A DNA stretch of 64,000 bases from Lujinxingia vulgaris (GTDB taxonomy: Bacteria > Myxococcota_A > Bradymonadia > Bradymonadales > Bradymonadaceae), in contig NZ_VOSM01000001.1 in NCBI RefSeq assembly GCF_007997015.1, positions 682,001 through 746,000 on the forward strand. The letters run 5' to 3'. Each line of letters starts with the position of its first letter. Position 1 is the first letter of the stretch. Below are positions 27,995 to 37,085 of the stretch, piece by piece. The position numbers and the translations under genes were made by a program. Below the pieces are notes generated by a model. The model was not told where the DNA came from and ran no database searches. It saw nothing but the letters and a program-made list of their open reading frames with translations.

Positions 27995-29386
27995 TCAGGT
28001 GGTGGAGTAGGAGGCGTCTTCGTCGGCCGGGGCGAAGAGTTTGCTCTCGTCGATGGCGTCTTCGAAGTGGGCGATGGCGGTGGCGCCGATGGAGTCGCTC
28101 CAGACGTTGATCATCGTGCGCATCATGTCGAGGGGGCGGTCGATGGCCCAGAGAAGCGCGATGAGCTCCAGGGGCAGGCCCACGGCCTCAAAAATGATGA
28201 CCATCATCACCAGGCCCGCGTGTGGGATGCCGGCGGCGCCGATGCTGACCATAAGCGCCAGCACCACGATGGTGAGCTGGGTGCCGAAGGTGAGTACGAA
28301 GTCGGGGTTGGCGCTGGCGTAGACCTGGGCGATGAAGAGCACGGCGACGCATTCGTAGAGGGCGGTGCCGTCCATGTTGATGGTGGCGCCGAGGGGAAGC
28401 ACAAAGCCGCCGACCTCGTTTTTGACGCCGACGTTGTCTTCGAGCTGCTCGAGCGTCATGCCCAGGGTGCCGGCGGAGGAGGCGGTGGAGAAGGCGGTGA
28501 GCAGGGTGGCGCCCATGGCGCCGAGCACCCGGTAGGGGTTGCGGCGGGTCAGCGCCCAGAAGAGGAGGGGCAGGGTGAGGAGGCCGTGTAAGAGGAGGGC
28601 GGCGGCGACGGTGCCTGCATAACCCACAACGCTTGTGAGCGCTTCGGGGCCGGTGATGGCGAGCAGGCGGGCGATGAGGGCGGCGATGCCCACCGGGGCC
28701 AGCGCGATGACGAAGAGGGTCATCTTCATCATCACGGCGAAGAGGGCCTGAAAGAAGCCGTCGATGGTCTCCAGGAAGGGCTCTTCGACCTGGAGGGTGA
28801 AGATGCCAAAGAGGATGGCGAAGAAGATCAGCCCCAGGAGATCGAAGCTGGCCGCCGCAGCTACCACGTTGGTGGGCACGACGGAGAGGAGCATCTCCCA
28901 GGGTCCGCTGGGCGCGGGGATATCGACCTCGCCAATGGCCATGGGCATCTCAAGACCGACGCCGGGCTTGAAGAGGTTGACGAGGATGAGGCCTAAGAGG
29001 ATGGCGAGCAGGCTTGTGGTGACGTACCAGCCGGCGGCGCGGGCGCCGATGCGGCGAAGGCGGCTGAAGTCGCGCATGCCGGTGACGCCGCAGACCAGGG
29101 AGGCGAAGACCAGGGGAATGACGATCATGCGCAGGAGCGCCAGGAAGAGCTCGGCCAGCCCGTGGGCGGCGGCGCCGGCCGGGGTCTGGTTCATCAGGCT
29201 CTGCAGGGCGGTGTTGATCTCGCGGGTGGCCCCGATCAGGCTTTCGGGGCGGTAGCCCTGGCCGAGCACCTGCTGGCGCGCCTGCTCCAGGAGATCGTCG
29301 TAGTAGGCGCCGTGCAGGGCCATCCCCCAGACGACGCCGGCGATCATGCCCAGGAGGATCCACCAGTGAAGTTTGATCTTTCGCAT
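27995..29386 (-). CDS. Dicarboxylate/amino-acid:cation symporter (SDF family)
   Basis: A 463-residue inner-membrane importer of the GltP/DctA family that couples uptake of dicarboxylates or acidic amino acids to Na+ or H+. Eight helices and two hairpins can be followed. The serine-rich hairpin 1 motif appears as STASSAGTLGMTLE, and TM7 carries NMDGTALYE, the cation- and substrate-binding motif. Hairpin 2 is around IGAAGIPHAGLV. An extended periplasmic loop lies near residues 30-75. It is the upstream gene of a small leftward pair with the methyltransferase. Confidence 0.93.
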   Translation of the reverse strand: MRKIKLHWWILLGMIAGVVWGMALHGAYYDDLLEQARQQVLGQGYRPESLIGATREINTALQSLMNQTPAGAAAHGLAELFLALLRMIVIPLVFASLVCGVTGMRDFSRLRRIGARAAGWYVTTSLLAILLGLILVNLFKPGVGLEMPMAIGEVDIPAPSGPWEMLLSVVPTNVVAAAASFDLLGLIFFAILFGIFTLQVEEPFLETIDGFFQALFAVMMKMTLFVIALAPVGIAALIARLLAITGPEALTSVVGYAGTVAAALLLHGLLTLPLLFWALTRRNPYRVLGAMGATLLTAFSTASSAGTLGMTLEQLEDNVGVKNEVGGFVLPLGATINMDGTALYECVAVLFIAQVYASANPDFVLTFGTQLTIVVLALMVSIGAAGIPHAGLVMMVIIFEAVGLPLELIALLWAIDRPLDMMRTMINVWSDSIGATAIAHFEDAIDESKLFAPADEDASYSTT

Positions 29387-29493
29387 CGGGTACGCTCACG
29401 TCTTGAGACTTCGACAGCACACAGGTTGTGTGCGTGGAAGTAGAGCGCGAGCGGGGCGCGGGCACAAGGGCCGCGTCTTATCTGAGGCGATGA

Positions 29494-29925
29494 TCAGGTG
29501 GCGAAGTCGCCTTTTTTGCGCGCGATGAGGTGGTCGAGGGAGAAGCGCCCGGGGCCGGTGAGTATGAAGGTGATGTAGGGGAAGGCGTACATCAGGGCGA
29601 ACTCTTTTTTCTGCCAGGGATCGTCGCCGTGGATCACGAACGCGGCCATGAGCATCGTGAAGAGTAGCGGCACGCTGACGAAACGGGTGCCAAGGCCGAG
29701 CATCAGGAGGATGGAGGCGCCGACCTCGGCGCCCACGGCCATTGTCAGGCTCACCGGGCTGGAGAGGCCCAGGGGGTCGGCAAACGTCTCCGCACGCTCG
29801 CTAAAACTTAAAAGTTTGGGCATGCCGTGGGCAAAGAGCATCGCGCCGCCGATCCACAGTCGGAGAATCAAAAGGCCGAGATCGTTGAGGAGGGGGCGCT
29901 GGCGAGCGGGGATGAGGTGTTCCAT
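29494..29925 (-). CDS. DoxX-family membrane protein
   Basis: A 143-residue, four-helix inner-membrane protein. LRLWIGGAMLFAHGMPKLLSF near the N-terminus and the later VGAEVGASILLMLGLGTRF match the DoxX family. Members act in quinone-linked or thiosulfate- and redox-stress-related roles. No neighbour clarifies the job here; it is divergent from the carboxylase gene. Confidence 0.85.
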   Translation of the reverse strand: MEHLIPARQRPLLNDLGLLILRLWIGGAMLFAHGMPKLLSFSERAETFADPLGLSSPVSLTMAVGAEVGASILLMLGLGTRFVSVPLLFTMLMAAFVIHGDDPWQKKEFALMYAFPYITFILTGPGRFSLDHLIARKKGDFAT

Positions 29926-30120
29926 GGGGGGACTCTACGGCAAGGTGAGCAGCAATGTGCAAGAGGGGAAGGCAACCAAAGGGGGGCGAAGCGGATATGC
30001 TTCGATGTGCCCCCAAACGTCGGTGGGGAGGTGGGGATTCCCGGGGCAGGCCGGAAAGGCGGGGATGGCGCGGTTGCGTGTGATCGGCCCGGAGCTTTAT
30101 CCTGCGGGCGAAACGCGATC

Positions 30121-31788
30121 ATGGCGACATTCAATGACGGGCAGCTGGTGACGCCGAAGGGGGCGGACCAGTATCAGGAGCGAGCGATGGCGGAAAACAA
30201 ACGCATGCGAGAGCTGGTCGAGAAGTTGCGAGAGCGCCGTGCCGATGTGGTGCAGATGGGCGGCGAGGAGCGCGTGGCGCGCCAGCATGATCGCGGCAAG
30301 CTCGATGTGCGCCAGCGCATCGCCTACCTCTTTGATGAGGAGAGTTTTAGGGAGTTCGGGCAGCACGCGTTTTTTCACTCCAACAGCCAGCCTGTGCCCA
30401 AGGAGAAGGTGCGCACGCCGGCGGACGGGGTGGTGTGCGGGTTTGGTAAGATCCGCGGTCGGATGGCGGTGTGTGCGGCTTATGATTTTACGGTGCTGGG
30501 CGGTTCGATCGGCGATGTGGGGGAGTTGAAGGTGACGCGGGCGCGGGAGTTCGCGCTGAAGAATCGCGTGCCGATGATCTGGCTGATCGACTCAGCCGGG
30601 GCGAGGGTGCACGGGGGCTCGGGGATTGACGGTGATCAGATCACGCTCTTTGCCAACACCGGTTATCTTTTTCGGGAGCAGGTGATCATGAGCGGGGTGG
30701 TGCCCCAGGTGGCCGCGATGCTGGGGCCGGGGGCTGCGGGCACGGCGTATATCCCGGGGCTTGCGGACTTTGTGCCCATGGTCGATGGCACGAGCTTTAT
30801 GGCGCTGGGCGGTCCGCCGCTGGTGAAGGCGGCGGTGGGTGAGGATATCGACGAGCAGGCGCTGGGCGGGGCGCGGGTGCATAATGAGGCGTCGGGGGTG
30901 GCCGACCAGATCTACAAGAGCGATGAAGACTGCCTCGACGCCATCAAAGACTATTTGAGCTACATGCCGCAGCATTGCGAGGGTCGTCCACCGGTTGCCG
31001 AGGTGGCGCCGGATGAGGCGCGCGAGCCCGGCGGTGAGCTGTGTGAGGGGCTTCTCGACGTGCTGCCGGAGTCGAGTCGGCGGGCGTACGATATGCGCAA
31101 GCTCGTGGGGGCGGTGGTCGATGAGGGCTCGATGTTTGAGATGAAGCCCAAATTTGCGCGCAACATCGTCACCGCCTTTGCGCGTATGGGCGGGCAGCCG
31201 GTGGGGGTGGTGGCGAATAACCCCAAATATCTGGGGGGGATTCTGGAGAATGACGCGGCCGATAAGGCCGCGCGATTTATCAACCTGTGCAACAGCTTCA
31301 ACATCCCCCTGATCTTCTTCCAGGATGTGCCGGGCTTCATCATTGGCAGCAAGGTGGAGAAGGCGGGGATCATTCGCCACGGCGCGAAGATGCTCTTTGA
31401 GGTGGCCAGCGCGACGGTGCCCAAGCTGACCGTGATTGTGCGTAAGGCCTACGGTGCGGGTTATTATGTGATGTGCGGGCGGGCGTATGAGCCGGATCTG
31501 ATTGTGGCCTGGCCCACGGCTGAGATCAGCGTGATGGGCCCGGAGGGCATGGTGTCGATCTTTGCCCGCAAGATGCTCGATAGCGCGCCGGACGCCGAGG
31601 AGGTGAAGGCGCAGATGGTCGAGGCGATTCGCCCCTACATCGACATTTACAAAGTGGCCGGGCGCGGGCTTATCGATGAGGTGATTGATCCGCGGGAGAC
31701 TCGCGACTATCTACTGGCAGGGCTGGAGCTTGCGCGGGAGAAGCGCGTGGAGCGCCCCTATCGAAAGAGCGGTGTGCGGCCGGTCTGA
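30121..31788 (+). CDS. Acyl-CoA carboxylase, carboxyltransferase (beta) subunit
   Basis: A 555-residue carboxyltransferase of the propionyl-/methylcrotonyl-CoA carboxylase family, which moves the carboxyl from carboxybiotin to an acyl-CoA. Two crotonase-like halves are clear: the N-half with SAGARVHGG and GPGAAGTAYIPGLADFV, and the C-half with FARMGGQPVGVVANNP, FFQDVPGFIIG and the RKAYGAGYYVM segment. The biotin carboxylase/carrier subunit is not in the window. The ATG at 30121 is used; upstream in-frame sequence lacks family features. The 36-base gap to the next gene suggests co-transcription. Substrate specificity is not assigned. Confidence 0.92.
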   Translation: MATFNDGQLVTPKGADQYQERAMAENKRMRELVEKLRERRADVVQMGGEERVARQHDRGKLDVRQRIAYLFDEESFREFGQHAFFHSNSQPVPKEKVRTPADGVVCGFGKIRGRMAVCAAYDFTVLGGSIGDVGELKVTRAREFALKNRVPMIWLIDSAGARVHGGSGIDGDQITLFANTGYLFREQVIMSGVVPQVAAMLGPGAAGTAYIPGLADFVPMVDGTSFMALGGPPLVKAAVGEDIDEQALGGARVHNEASGVADQIYKSDEDCLDAIKDYLSYMPQHCEGRPPVAEVAPDEAREPGGELCEGLLDVLPESSRRAYDMRKLVGAVVDEGSMFEMKPKFARNIVTAFARMGGQPVGVVANNPKYLGGILENDAADKAARFINLCNSFNIPLIFFQDVPGFIIGSKVEKAGIIRHGAKMLFEVASATVPKLTVIVRKAYGAGYYVMCGRAYEPDLIVAWPTAEISVMGPEGMVSIFARKMLDSAPDAEEVKAQMVEAIRPYIDIYKVAGRGLIDEVIDPRETRDYLLAGLELAREKRVERPYRKSGVRPV

Positions 31789-31824
31789 GCAGAAGACACG
31801 ACGACTACGAACAAAGGTAAGACG

Positions 31825-32229
31825 ATGGCACTGACCTGGTGGATGATAGTGGCGGCGATCGCGGCGGTGGTCGTGGTGCTCTGGCAGTTCGGGGCGGGGC
31901 GTTTGCAAAAGCCCCTGGCGCACGCGATGCGCACGGGGGAGCTGGCCGGGGTGCTGGCGGCGGTGGAGTCGGCCTCGCCAGCGGAGCAGCCCACCCTGTG
32001 GGATCACGCCATCGGGGAGTTGTGGAAGGCGTATCAGCGCGAGACGGCGACGCGGCTCATCACCGAGGCGGCGGCGCGCTCCGATGCGGACATCGTGCAG
32101 TACTGGGTGCGCCAGGCCATGGAGGTGGAGCCGGAGATCGCCGCGCAGTATTTTTCGCCGGAGTTTCTGGAGGCGTTCTTTAAGCCGGAGGTCGCGGCGC
32201 GCTGCGGGCGAAAGGGCTGCTGCGGTTGA
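31825..32229 (+). CDS. Hypothetical single-pass membrane protein
   Basis: A 134-residue protein beginning MALTWWMIVAAIAAVVVVLW, a single membrane anchor with a cytosolic helical domain after it (about 25-120). It ends in the Cys-rich RCGRKGCCG tail. An AAGGTAAG site precedes the ATG. I do not recognise the family. It follows the carboxylase gene closely and ends at a shared terminator, so the two probably form one transcript. Confidence 0.65.
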   Translation: MALTWWMIVAAIAAVVVVLWQFGAGRLQKPLAHAMRTGELAGVLAAVESASPAEQPTLWDHAIGELWKAYQRETATRLITEAAARSDADIVQYWVRQAMEVEPEIAAQYFSPEFLEAFFKPEVAARCGRKGCCG

Positions 32230-32274
32230 GTGGTGGCGGAGTGATGCTCGGGTGGCAGGAGCAAGAAAAGAGAA

Positions 32275-32305
32275 GAGCCCGGCGCGTTGGCGCCGGGCTC
32301 TTTTT
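32275..32305. terminator. Bidirectional intrinsic terminator, 31825 gene / parB
   Basis: An exact stem GAGCCCGGCGC/GCGCCGGGCTC with a GTTG loop is followed by five Ts and preceded by an A-rich stretch. Confidence 0.9.
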
Positions 32306-32321
32306 GTTGGCTCAGGGATGC

Positions 32322-33218
32322 TTAGCCCTGCGATTCTTTATCGTCGACGATGATGCGGTCGAGGACGGACTGGAGGATCTCGACGTCGTCGTAGAAGATC
32401 TCGATCTTGCCCTTGCCCTGGCGGTCTTTGACTTTGACGCGGGTGCCCAGGCTGTGCTGGAGGCGCTCGGTGAGGTCGCGCACGAGCGCATCGTCGCGGT
32501 AGCGGTTGCGTTTGGGCTCAGCTTTTTTGCCCGGGGGCTCTTTGAGGTTGCGCACGTACTCTTCGGTCTCGCGCACCGACCAGCCCTCGGCGACGACCTG
32601 GGCGGCCAGGCGCTCGGCGGGCTCCTCCTCGAGGGTGATGATGGCGCGGGCGTGGCCGGCGCTGAGCTCGCCACTGGCGACGAGGTCGAGCACAAACTCG
32701 CTTAAGGTGAGCAGACGCACGGAGTTGGCCAGCGCGCTGCGGGACTTGCCGACGCGGTTGGCCAGGTCGGCCTGGCTAAGCCCCGAGTCGTCGAGGAGCT
32801 TCTGGTAGGCCAGGGCTTCTTCGACCGGGTTGAGGTCTTCGCGCTGGATGTTTTCGATGAGCGCCAGGGTGTAGGCCTCAAAGTCGGTGACGTCTTTGAT
32901 GACGACGGGGACTTCGCTCAAGCCGGCGCGTTTGCAGGCGCGCAGGCGCCGCTCTCCGGCGATGAGCTCGTAGCGGCCCTGTCGCTCGCGTACGACAAGG
33001 GGCTGGATAAGCCCGCTCTCTTTGATGCTTTCGGCGAGCTCGTCGATGCGATCGCCGTCGAAGTGGGTGCGGGGTTGGGGGCGCGCGGTGTCGATGCGGG
33101 CGATGGGAAGTCGAATAAACTCGCGCTTCTCCGCGCTCTCGGCCTGTTTGGGGATGAGCGCGCCCAGGCCCTTTCCGAGCGCTTTGCGCGTCGGCTTCTG
33201 ATCGTCGGTCGGTGCCAT
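32322..33218 (-). CDS. parB: Chromosome-partitioning protein ParB
   Basis: A 298-residue CTPase/DNA clamp that loads at parS. After the LGKGLGALIP N-terminus comes the NTP-binding domain with RPQPRTHFD, the box IQPLVVRER and IAGERRLRACKRAGL (86-100). The helix-turn-helix segment is around 140-190 (SQADLANRVGKSRSALANS), and the C-terminal dimer domain closes the protein. It is 11 bases downstream of parA on the same strand. Confidence 0.95.
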   Translation of the reverse strand: MAPTDDQKPTRKALGKGLGALIPKQAESAEKREFIRLPIARIDTARPQPRTHFDGDRIDELAESIKESGLIQPLVVRERQGRYELIAGERRLRACKRAGLSEVPVVIKDVTDFEAYTLALIENIQREDLNPVEEALAYQKLLDDSGLSQADLANRVGKSRSALANSVRLLTLSEFVLDLVASGELSAGHARAIITLEEEPAERLAAQVVAEGWSVRETEEYVRNLKEPPGKKAEPKRNRYRDDALVRDLTERLQHSLGTRVKVKDRQGKGKIEIFYDDVEILQSVLDRIIVDDKESQG

Positions 33219-33229
33219 AGATGTCCTTA

Positions 33230-34018
33230 TCAGGCGGAGGCGCTGACGCCGCCGTGCCCGTTACGCTTTAAGAATTCGCGGGCGAAGTCGCGGTAGGAGA
33301 TCGCGCCGCGGGAGCTGCGGTCGTATTCGCTGATCGGCATCCCAAAAGACGGCGCCTCACCCAGACGCACGTTTCGAGGGATGACCGTCTGAAAGACCAA
33401 CTCGCCGAAGTGAGTGGAGACCTCGGTGGCGACCTGCTCGCTTAGGTTTGTGCGCGAGTCGTACATGGTCAGAAGGATGCCTTCGATGGTGAGCGCCGGG
33501 TTGAGGTGTTCGTGAATCAACTCGATGGTGCGCAGCAGGTGGCCCAGGCCCTCAAGGGCGTAGTACTCGGTCTGAATGGGGACGAGCACGGTGTTGGCGG
33601 CGGCCAGCGCGTTGATGGTGAGCAGGCCTAAGGAGGGCGGGCAGTCGAGGATCACGAAGTCGTAGTCGTCGGGCACCTTCTCCAGGGCCTGGCGAAGTCG
33701 GAATTCGCGGTCGTCGGCGCTGACCAGCTCGATCTGGGCCCCTGCAAGATCGGTGGTGCTGGGGATCAGATCGAGGTTTTCGGTGTGGGTGGGGCGGATC
33801 AGCGTCTCGACGGTGCGCAGGCCCACGAGCGCATCGTAGATGGAGGTGTCGCACTCATCGCGATCGACGCCGACACCGCTGGTGGCGTTGCCCTGGGGAT
33901 CGAGGTCGATCAGGAGCACCCGGCAGGACTCACCGGCCAGGCAGGCGGCCAGGTTGACTGAGGTCGTGGTCTTTCCCACGCCTCCTTTCTGGTTCGCAAT
34001 TGCGACGATTTTTTTCAC
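33230..34018 (-). CDS. parA: Chromosome-partitioning ATPase ParA (Soj)
   Basis: A 262-residue deviant Walker-type ATPase that pairs with ParB to separate origins. The P-loop KGGVGKTTT is at 11-19, the switch acidic strand LLIDLDPQGNAT follows, and VILDCPPSLG is the Walker B. No N-terminal DNA-binding extension is present, which fits the chromosomal type rather than plasmid type Ia. Neither gidA/gidB nor dnaA is adjacent, so proximity to the origin cannot be asserted. Confidence 0.95.
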   Translation of the reverse strand: MKKIVAIANQKGGVGKTTTSVNLAACLAGESCRVLLIDLDPQGNATSGVGVDRDECDTSIYDALVGLRTVETLIRPTHTENLDLIPSTTDLAGAQIELVSADDREFRLRQALEKVPDDYDFVILDCPPSLGLLTINALAAANTVLVPIQTEYYALEGLGHLLRTIELIHEHLNPALTIEGILLTMYDSRTNLSEQVATEVSTHFGELVFQTVIPRNVRLGEAPSFGMPISEYDRSSRGAISYRDFAREFLKRNGHGGVSASA

Positions 34019-34202
34019 GATCGCACCTCAGTGCTGCTGCGCGGGCCCTCAAAGCCCCGACGTTGACGTCTACCCCGGCCTCCCTGGCACGTGTCGGCGC
34101 GGGGCCGACGAGGGCAGCGCATGATGGATCGCCGATCGGGAAAGTTCAAGGGTTGGGAAGGGAGGGTTTTGGATGAAAAGTGAAAGTTTTTCAAAAAGGG
34201 TG

Positions 34203-34231
34203 TTGACGCCATCGGGGGGGCTGGGTATTTA
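34203..34231 (+). promoter_or_regulatory. Candidate promoter for tRNA-Pro
   Basis: TTGACG, a 17-base G-rich spacer and TATTTA precede the tRNA by 54 bases. The -35 is good (five of six), the -10 weak. Confidence 0.4.
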
Positions 34232-34285
34232 AGCGCTCCACTCAACGAGGGGCTGCCGCAAGGGGCCTTGAGAAGAGTCGGATGT

Positions 34286-34359
34286 CGGGGCGTGGCGCAG
34301 CCTGGTAGCGCACTTGCATGGGGTGCAAGGGGTCGCAGGTTCAAATCCTGTCGCCCCGA
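34286..34359 (+). tRNA. tRNA-Pro (anticodon GGG)
   Basis: A full cloverleaf of 74 bases. The acceptor CGGGGCG pairs with CGCCCCG (34352-34358) with discriminator A. The D arm is GCGC...GCGC with the AGCCTGGTA loop; the anticodon stem CTTGC/GCAAG encloses ATGGGGT, anticodon GGG, reading CCC. The T arm is GCAGG-TTCAAAT-CCTGT, closed by one weak pair. The 3' CCA is not encoded and must be added. A terminator follows at 34368. Confidence 0.93.
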
Positions 34360-34367
34360 CTTAAGAG

Positions 34368-34399
34368 ACCCGCGAAGCGAATGCTTTGCGGGTTTTTTT
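34368..34399 (+). terminator. Intrinsic terminator after tRNA-Pro
   Basis: ACCCGCGAAGC pairs with GCTTTGCGGGT, with one G-T pair, across GAAT, followed by seven Ts. Confidence 0.88.
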
Positions 34400-34509
34400 A
34401 TGCCTGAAACATCGGGGGCGGGGTGGCGCGGGCAGAATGTTCGTCGCACTTTTATTGCGCGTTGCGGGTTGCTAAGCAAAGCGGCGGTGGTTTGAGGCAG
34501 GAGTCTGCG

Positions 34510-35370
34510 ATGCGCGTTGTCAGCGCACTGATCTTTTCGAACATCTGGATTGCGGCCGGGGCGGGCGCGTTGACGCTGGCGAGCGCGAGGCTTGCGGGTG
34601 GTGATCCGGTGGAGGTCGGGGCGCTGGGGGCGATGGTGTTCTGGGCGACGCTCGCGGTCTACAGCCTGGACCGGTGGGTGGGCGGTCGGGGCGAAGATCG
34701 GCTTGTGGGGAGCGTGCGGCACCGCTGGTTGAGCGGACATCGCGGGGTGGTGACGGCGTTGATCGGGATTGGCATTGCGGGCAGCGCTGTGTCGGCGTTG
34801 ATGTTGCGCCTGCCGACGATATTGGCGCTGGTGCCGCTGGGTGTGGTGTCGGTGGGGTACAGCCTGCCGCTGATCTTCTGGAAGGGGGCACGGCTCAAAG
34901 ATCTGCCGGGCTTGAAAACACCGGCGACGGCGCTTGTGTGGGCGGTGGTAACCTGCGGGTTGCCGGCGCTGGAGTTGGGTGAGGCGATGGCGCCGGGCCT
35001 GTGGGTATGGCTTGTGCTTGAGCGCGCCCTTTTTATGTACGCGCTGACGCTGCCCTTTGATGTGCGGGATATGCGCAGTGATCGCGCGGGCGGGGTGCGT
35101 ACGCTGGCCGGGCGGCTTGGTGAGGCGCGGAGTTTCGGGCTGGCGCAGCTTGCGGCAGTCGCGGTTATGGGATCTGCGCTTGTACGCGTGGTCTCCGGCA
35201 TGGGCGTGGGAAGTGTGGCGGTGGTGCTCGCCAGCCTCGCTTCGCTTGGCTTGCTTATCTACGGCAAGCGCCGCTTCGCGGCGCGCCGCCCCCCCGGTGA
35301 GCTCTATTATGGTGGTGCGCTAGACGGGATGATTCTCGGTCAGGCGCTCCTCCTGCTGGTCTTCGGCTGA
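34510..35370 (+). CDS. UbiA-superfamily prenyltransferase-like membrane protein
   Basis: A 286-residue protein with about eight to nine membrane helices, from the ATG at 34510 behind GGCAGGAG. The fold and length resemble the UbiA intramembrane prenyltransferases. The second metal-binding motif is recognisable as LPFDVRDMRSD (about 175-185). The first, usually NDxxDxxxD, is reduced to AVYSLDRWVGGRGED, so the standard Asn-Asp pair is absent. This may reflect a divergent subfamily or altered chemistry. Its 3' end overlaps the convergent gene on the other strand by 51 bases. Confidence 0.7.
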   Translation: MRVVSALIFSNIWIAAGAGALTLASARLAGGDPVEVGALGAMVFWATLAVYSLDRWVGGRGEDRLVGSVRHRWLSGHRGVVTALIGIGIAGSAVSALMLRLPTILALVPLGVVSVGYSLPLIFWKGARLKDLPGLKTPATALVWAVVTCGLPALELGEAMAPGLWVWLVLERALFMYALTLPFDVRDMRSDRAGGVRTLAGRLGEARSFGLAQLAAVAVMGSALVRVVSGMGVGSVAVVLASLASLGLLIYGKRRFAARRPPGELYYGGALDGMILGQALLLLVFG

Positions 35371-35721
35371 GGCGGGTTCCGGGGCGGTGGCGATGTGCAC
35401 CCGGAGGTGGCTGGCGAGGGCGCTGGCCGGCCCGAGATCTTCGAGCGCTGGCGAGGCGTAGTCGGGTGGCGAGACCTCGGAGAGGTTGGCCTGCTGCGCG
35501 CTGCGCCGGGCGGCGAGTGCCTGCCGGTGGCCGCGCTCAAAATGGTAGATCTGGGGGCGACCGCCGGGTGGGAAGGCCACGAGCACGGGCTCGGCGTCGG
35601 GTGCGTCTTCGAGCGCGTCGCGCTCCTGTCGGCGCGTGAGCAGCGCGTCGAGCTCGCGGCGGATTTTGATGATGCGTCGACTTTTGAACCCGAAAAGATT
35701 CCAGCGAAAGTTCAGTCCCAT
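35320..35721 (-). CDS. Hypothetical small basic/hydrophilic protein
   Basis: A 133-residue protein starting MGLNFRWNLFGFKSRR. The first 40 residues are strongly basic with a run of Arg and Lys. The rest is Ala/Glu/Pro-rich without membrane segments or known motifs. GGGGACG just before the ATG at 35721 is a fair ribosome site. Its last 51 bases overlap the UbiA-like gene in the opposite direction. I give it moderate weight because its start is well formed and the frame has normal amino-acid use, but no family is recognised. Confidence 0.5.
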   Translation of the reverse strand: MGLNFRWNLFGFKSRRIIKIRRELDALLTRRQERDALEDAPDAEPVLVAFPPGGRPQIYHFERGHRQALAARRSAQQANLSEVSPPDYASPALEDLGPASALASHLRVHIATAPEPASAEDQQEERLTENHPV

Positions 35722-35739
35722 CACGTCCCCTCGTCATGG

Positions 35740-35765
35740 TGTTTCATGTGGTTTCGGGTGAAACG
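35740..35765. promoter_or_regulatory. Degenerate parS-like site
   Basis: GGTTTCGGGTGAAACG at 35750-35765 keeps the GTTTC-N4-GAAAC arms of the parS consensus TGTTTCACGTGAAACA and differs at four of sixteen positions. Directly upstream lies TGTTTCATGTG (35740-35750), a good left half-site. It is about 1.7 kb from parA and sits in the promoter region of the small gene. Confidence 0.4.
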
Positions 35766-35859
35766 TCCCCCGTGTCGGTGCCCTTGGTGGGCGAGTAGGA
35801 TCTATTATCGAGCGCGTGCGGTGAGTTTTGCGTGATAGGGGGAAAAAAGTGAAAAAAAT

Positions 35860-36990
35860 TCAGCGCAGGGGAGCGCCACGCCAGAGATCGACGGAGATTC
35901 CGCCGTTGAAGATCGTGGCGACGCGTTGCAGGCGGTCTGTGGCGAGCTTTTGAACTTCGGCGGCGCGCTCGCGGGGCCAGATAAAGGCGACCGACCAGCG
36001 GGGGAGCTCGTTTTGCCAGCGCTCCAGCAATGTGGGCAGGGCGTCGCCGCTGGCCAGGCGTTCGCCGTAGGGCGGGTTGGTGAGGATGAGCCCCGGTGGG
36101 GTGTCAGGGGCCTGAAGCTCGGAGAGGGGGGCGGGCGTAAGGTGAAGGTGGGCGTTGACGCCGGCGCGGCGGGCGTTGGCGGCGGCCGCTTCCAGGACGT
36201 GAGGGTCGCGATCGAAGCCCAGAAGGGAGGGGGCTGCGTCGGGCTTCTGTGTCGACTTTAAGTTCGCCCGAAGGCCGCGAAGTTTCGGGGGCTCGAAGTT
36301 TTGCCAGCGCTCGAAGGCGAAGTTTCGCGCGAGATTTGGCGCGGTCTTCGTGGCGAGGAGGGCGGCCTCAATGAGGATGGTGGCGCTGCCGCACATCGGG
36401 TCGAGGAGCGGTTGGTCGGGCGTCCAGTCGCAGAGGAGGAGAAGACCGGCGGCGATATTTTCACGTAGCGGCGCGGGGCCGGATTCGGTGCGCCAGCCGC
36501 GTTGTTGGAGGCGCGGTCCGCTGGCGTCGAGGCTGAGCTGGCAGCGATCGCCTTCGATGCGGACCATGATGCGCTGGGCGGCCTCTTGGTCGCCGAAGTC
36601 GGGGGCGGGGCGCTTAAGATCGTCGGTGAAATGTTCGCGGATTGCCTGGGCTGTGACCTCGCTGATGGTGCCGGTGTGCACCATGCGGCTCTGCTGGCTA
36701 TGGGCCTGTATGGTGAGGGTGAGGTCGGGGCCGAGGAGGCGTTCCCAGTCGAAGCGCCGGCACTTCCGGTAAAGCTCGGAGGTGTCTCGGGCGCGGAACT
36801 CGTCGAGGCGAAGCCAGACGCGCGTGGCGCTGCGCAGGGTGAGGTTGGCTTCGTAGAGGGTGGCGTAGGTGGCCTGAAACTCGACGCCGCCGGTGAGCAC
36901 CTGCGGCTTTTTGATCTTGAGCTGGCGTAGCTCAGCGAGCAGGGCGTTTTCGAGGCCGGGCTGGGTGGTGGCGAAGTAGGTCTGGGCCAT
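35860..36990 (-). CDS. THUMP-domain rRNA methyltransferase (RlmL N-domain type)
   Basis: A 376-residue SAM-dependent methyltransferase related to the RlmL/Trm14 N2-guanine enzymes that modify 23S rRNA or tRNA. The start MAQTYFATTQPGLE at 36990 is the family N-terminus. The THUMP domain is about 45-165. The catalytic domain contains DPMCGSATILIEAALL, LGFDRD as the SAM-binding acidic strand, and the catalytic NPPYGERL. The second RlmK-like half present in gamma-proteobacterial RlmL is absent, as in many other bacteria. Convergent on none; free-standing. Confidence 0.9.
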   Translation of the reverse strand: MAQTYFATTQPGLENALLAELRQLKIKKPQVLTGGVEFQATYATLYEANLTLRSATRVWLRLDEFRARDTSELYRKCRRFDWERLLGPDLTLTIQAHSQQSRMVHTGTISEVTAQAIREHFTDDLKRPAPDFGDQEAAQRIMVRIEGDRCQLSLDASGPRLQQRGWRTESGPAPLRENIAAGLLLLCDWTPDQPLLDPMCGSATILIEAALLATKTAPNLARNFAFERWQNFEPPKLRGLRANLKSTQKPDAAPSLLGFDRDPHVLEAAAANARRAGVNAHLHLTPAPLSELQAPDTPPGLILTNPPYGERLASGDALPTLLERWQNELPRWSVAFIWPRERAAEVQKLATDRLQRVATIFNGGISVDLWRGAPLR

Positions 36991-37085
36991 GAGGAGAACC
37001 GGGGGCAGAGAGAAGGGCAGTGGCGCGGGCGACGATGCCCGCGCCGCCGTCCGGGTGCAAGAGGCCTCCGGCGCGTGGAGCATGT

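Noticed and set aside
34286-34359. tRNA-Met, suggested by similarity of the D-arm region to initiator-type tRNA
   Set aside because: The anticodon loop ATGGGGT gives GGG, and the acceptor pairing fits proline tRNA.
34015-34740. Leftward frame across the tRNA gene
   Set aside because: It crosses a tRNA, a terminator and a promoter and has a Pro/Arg/His-rich product.
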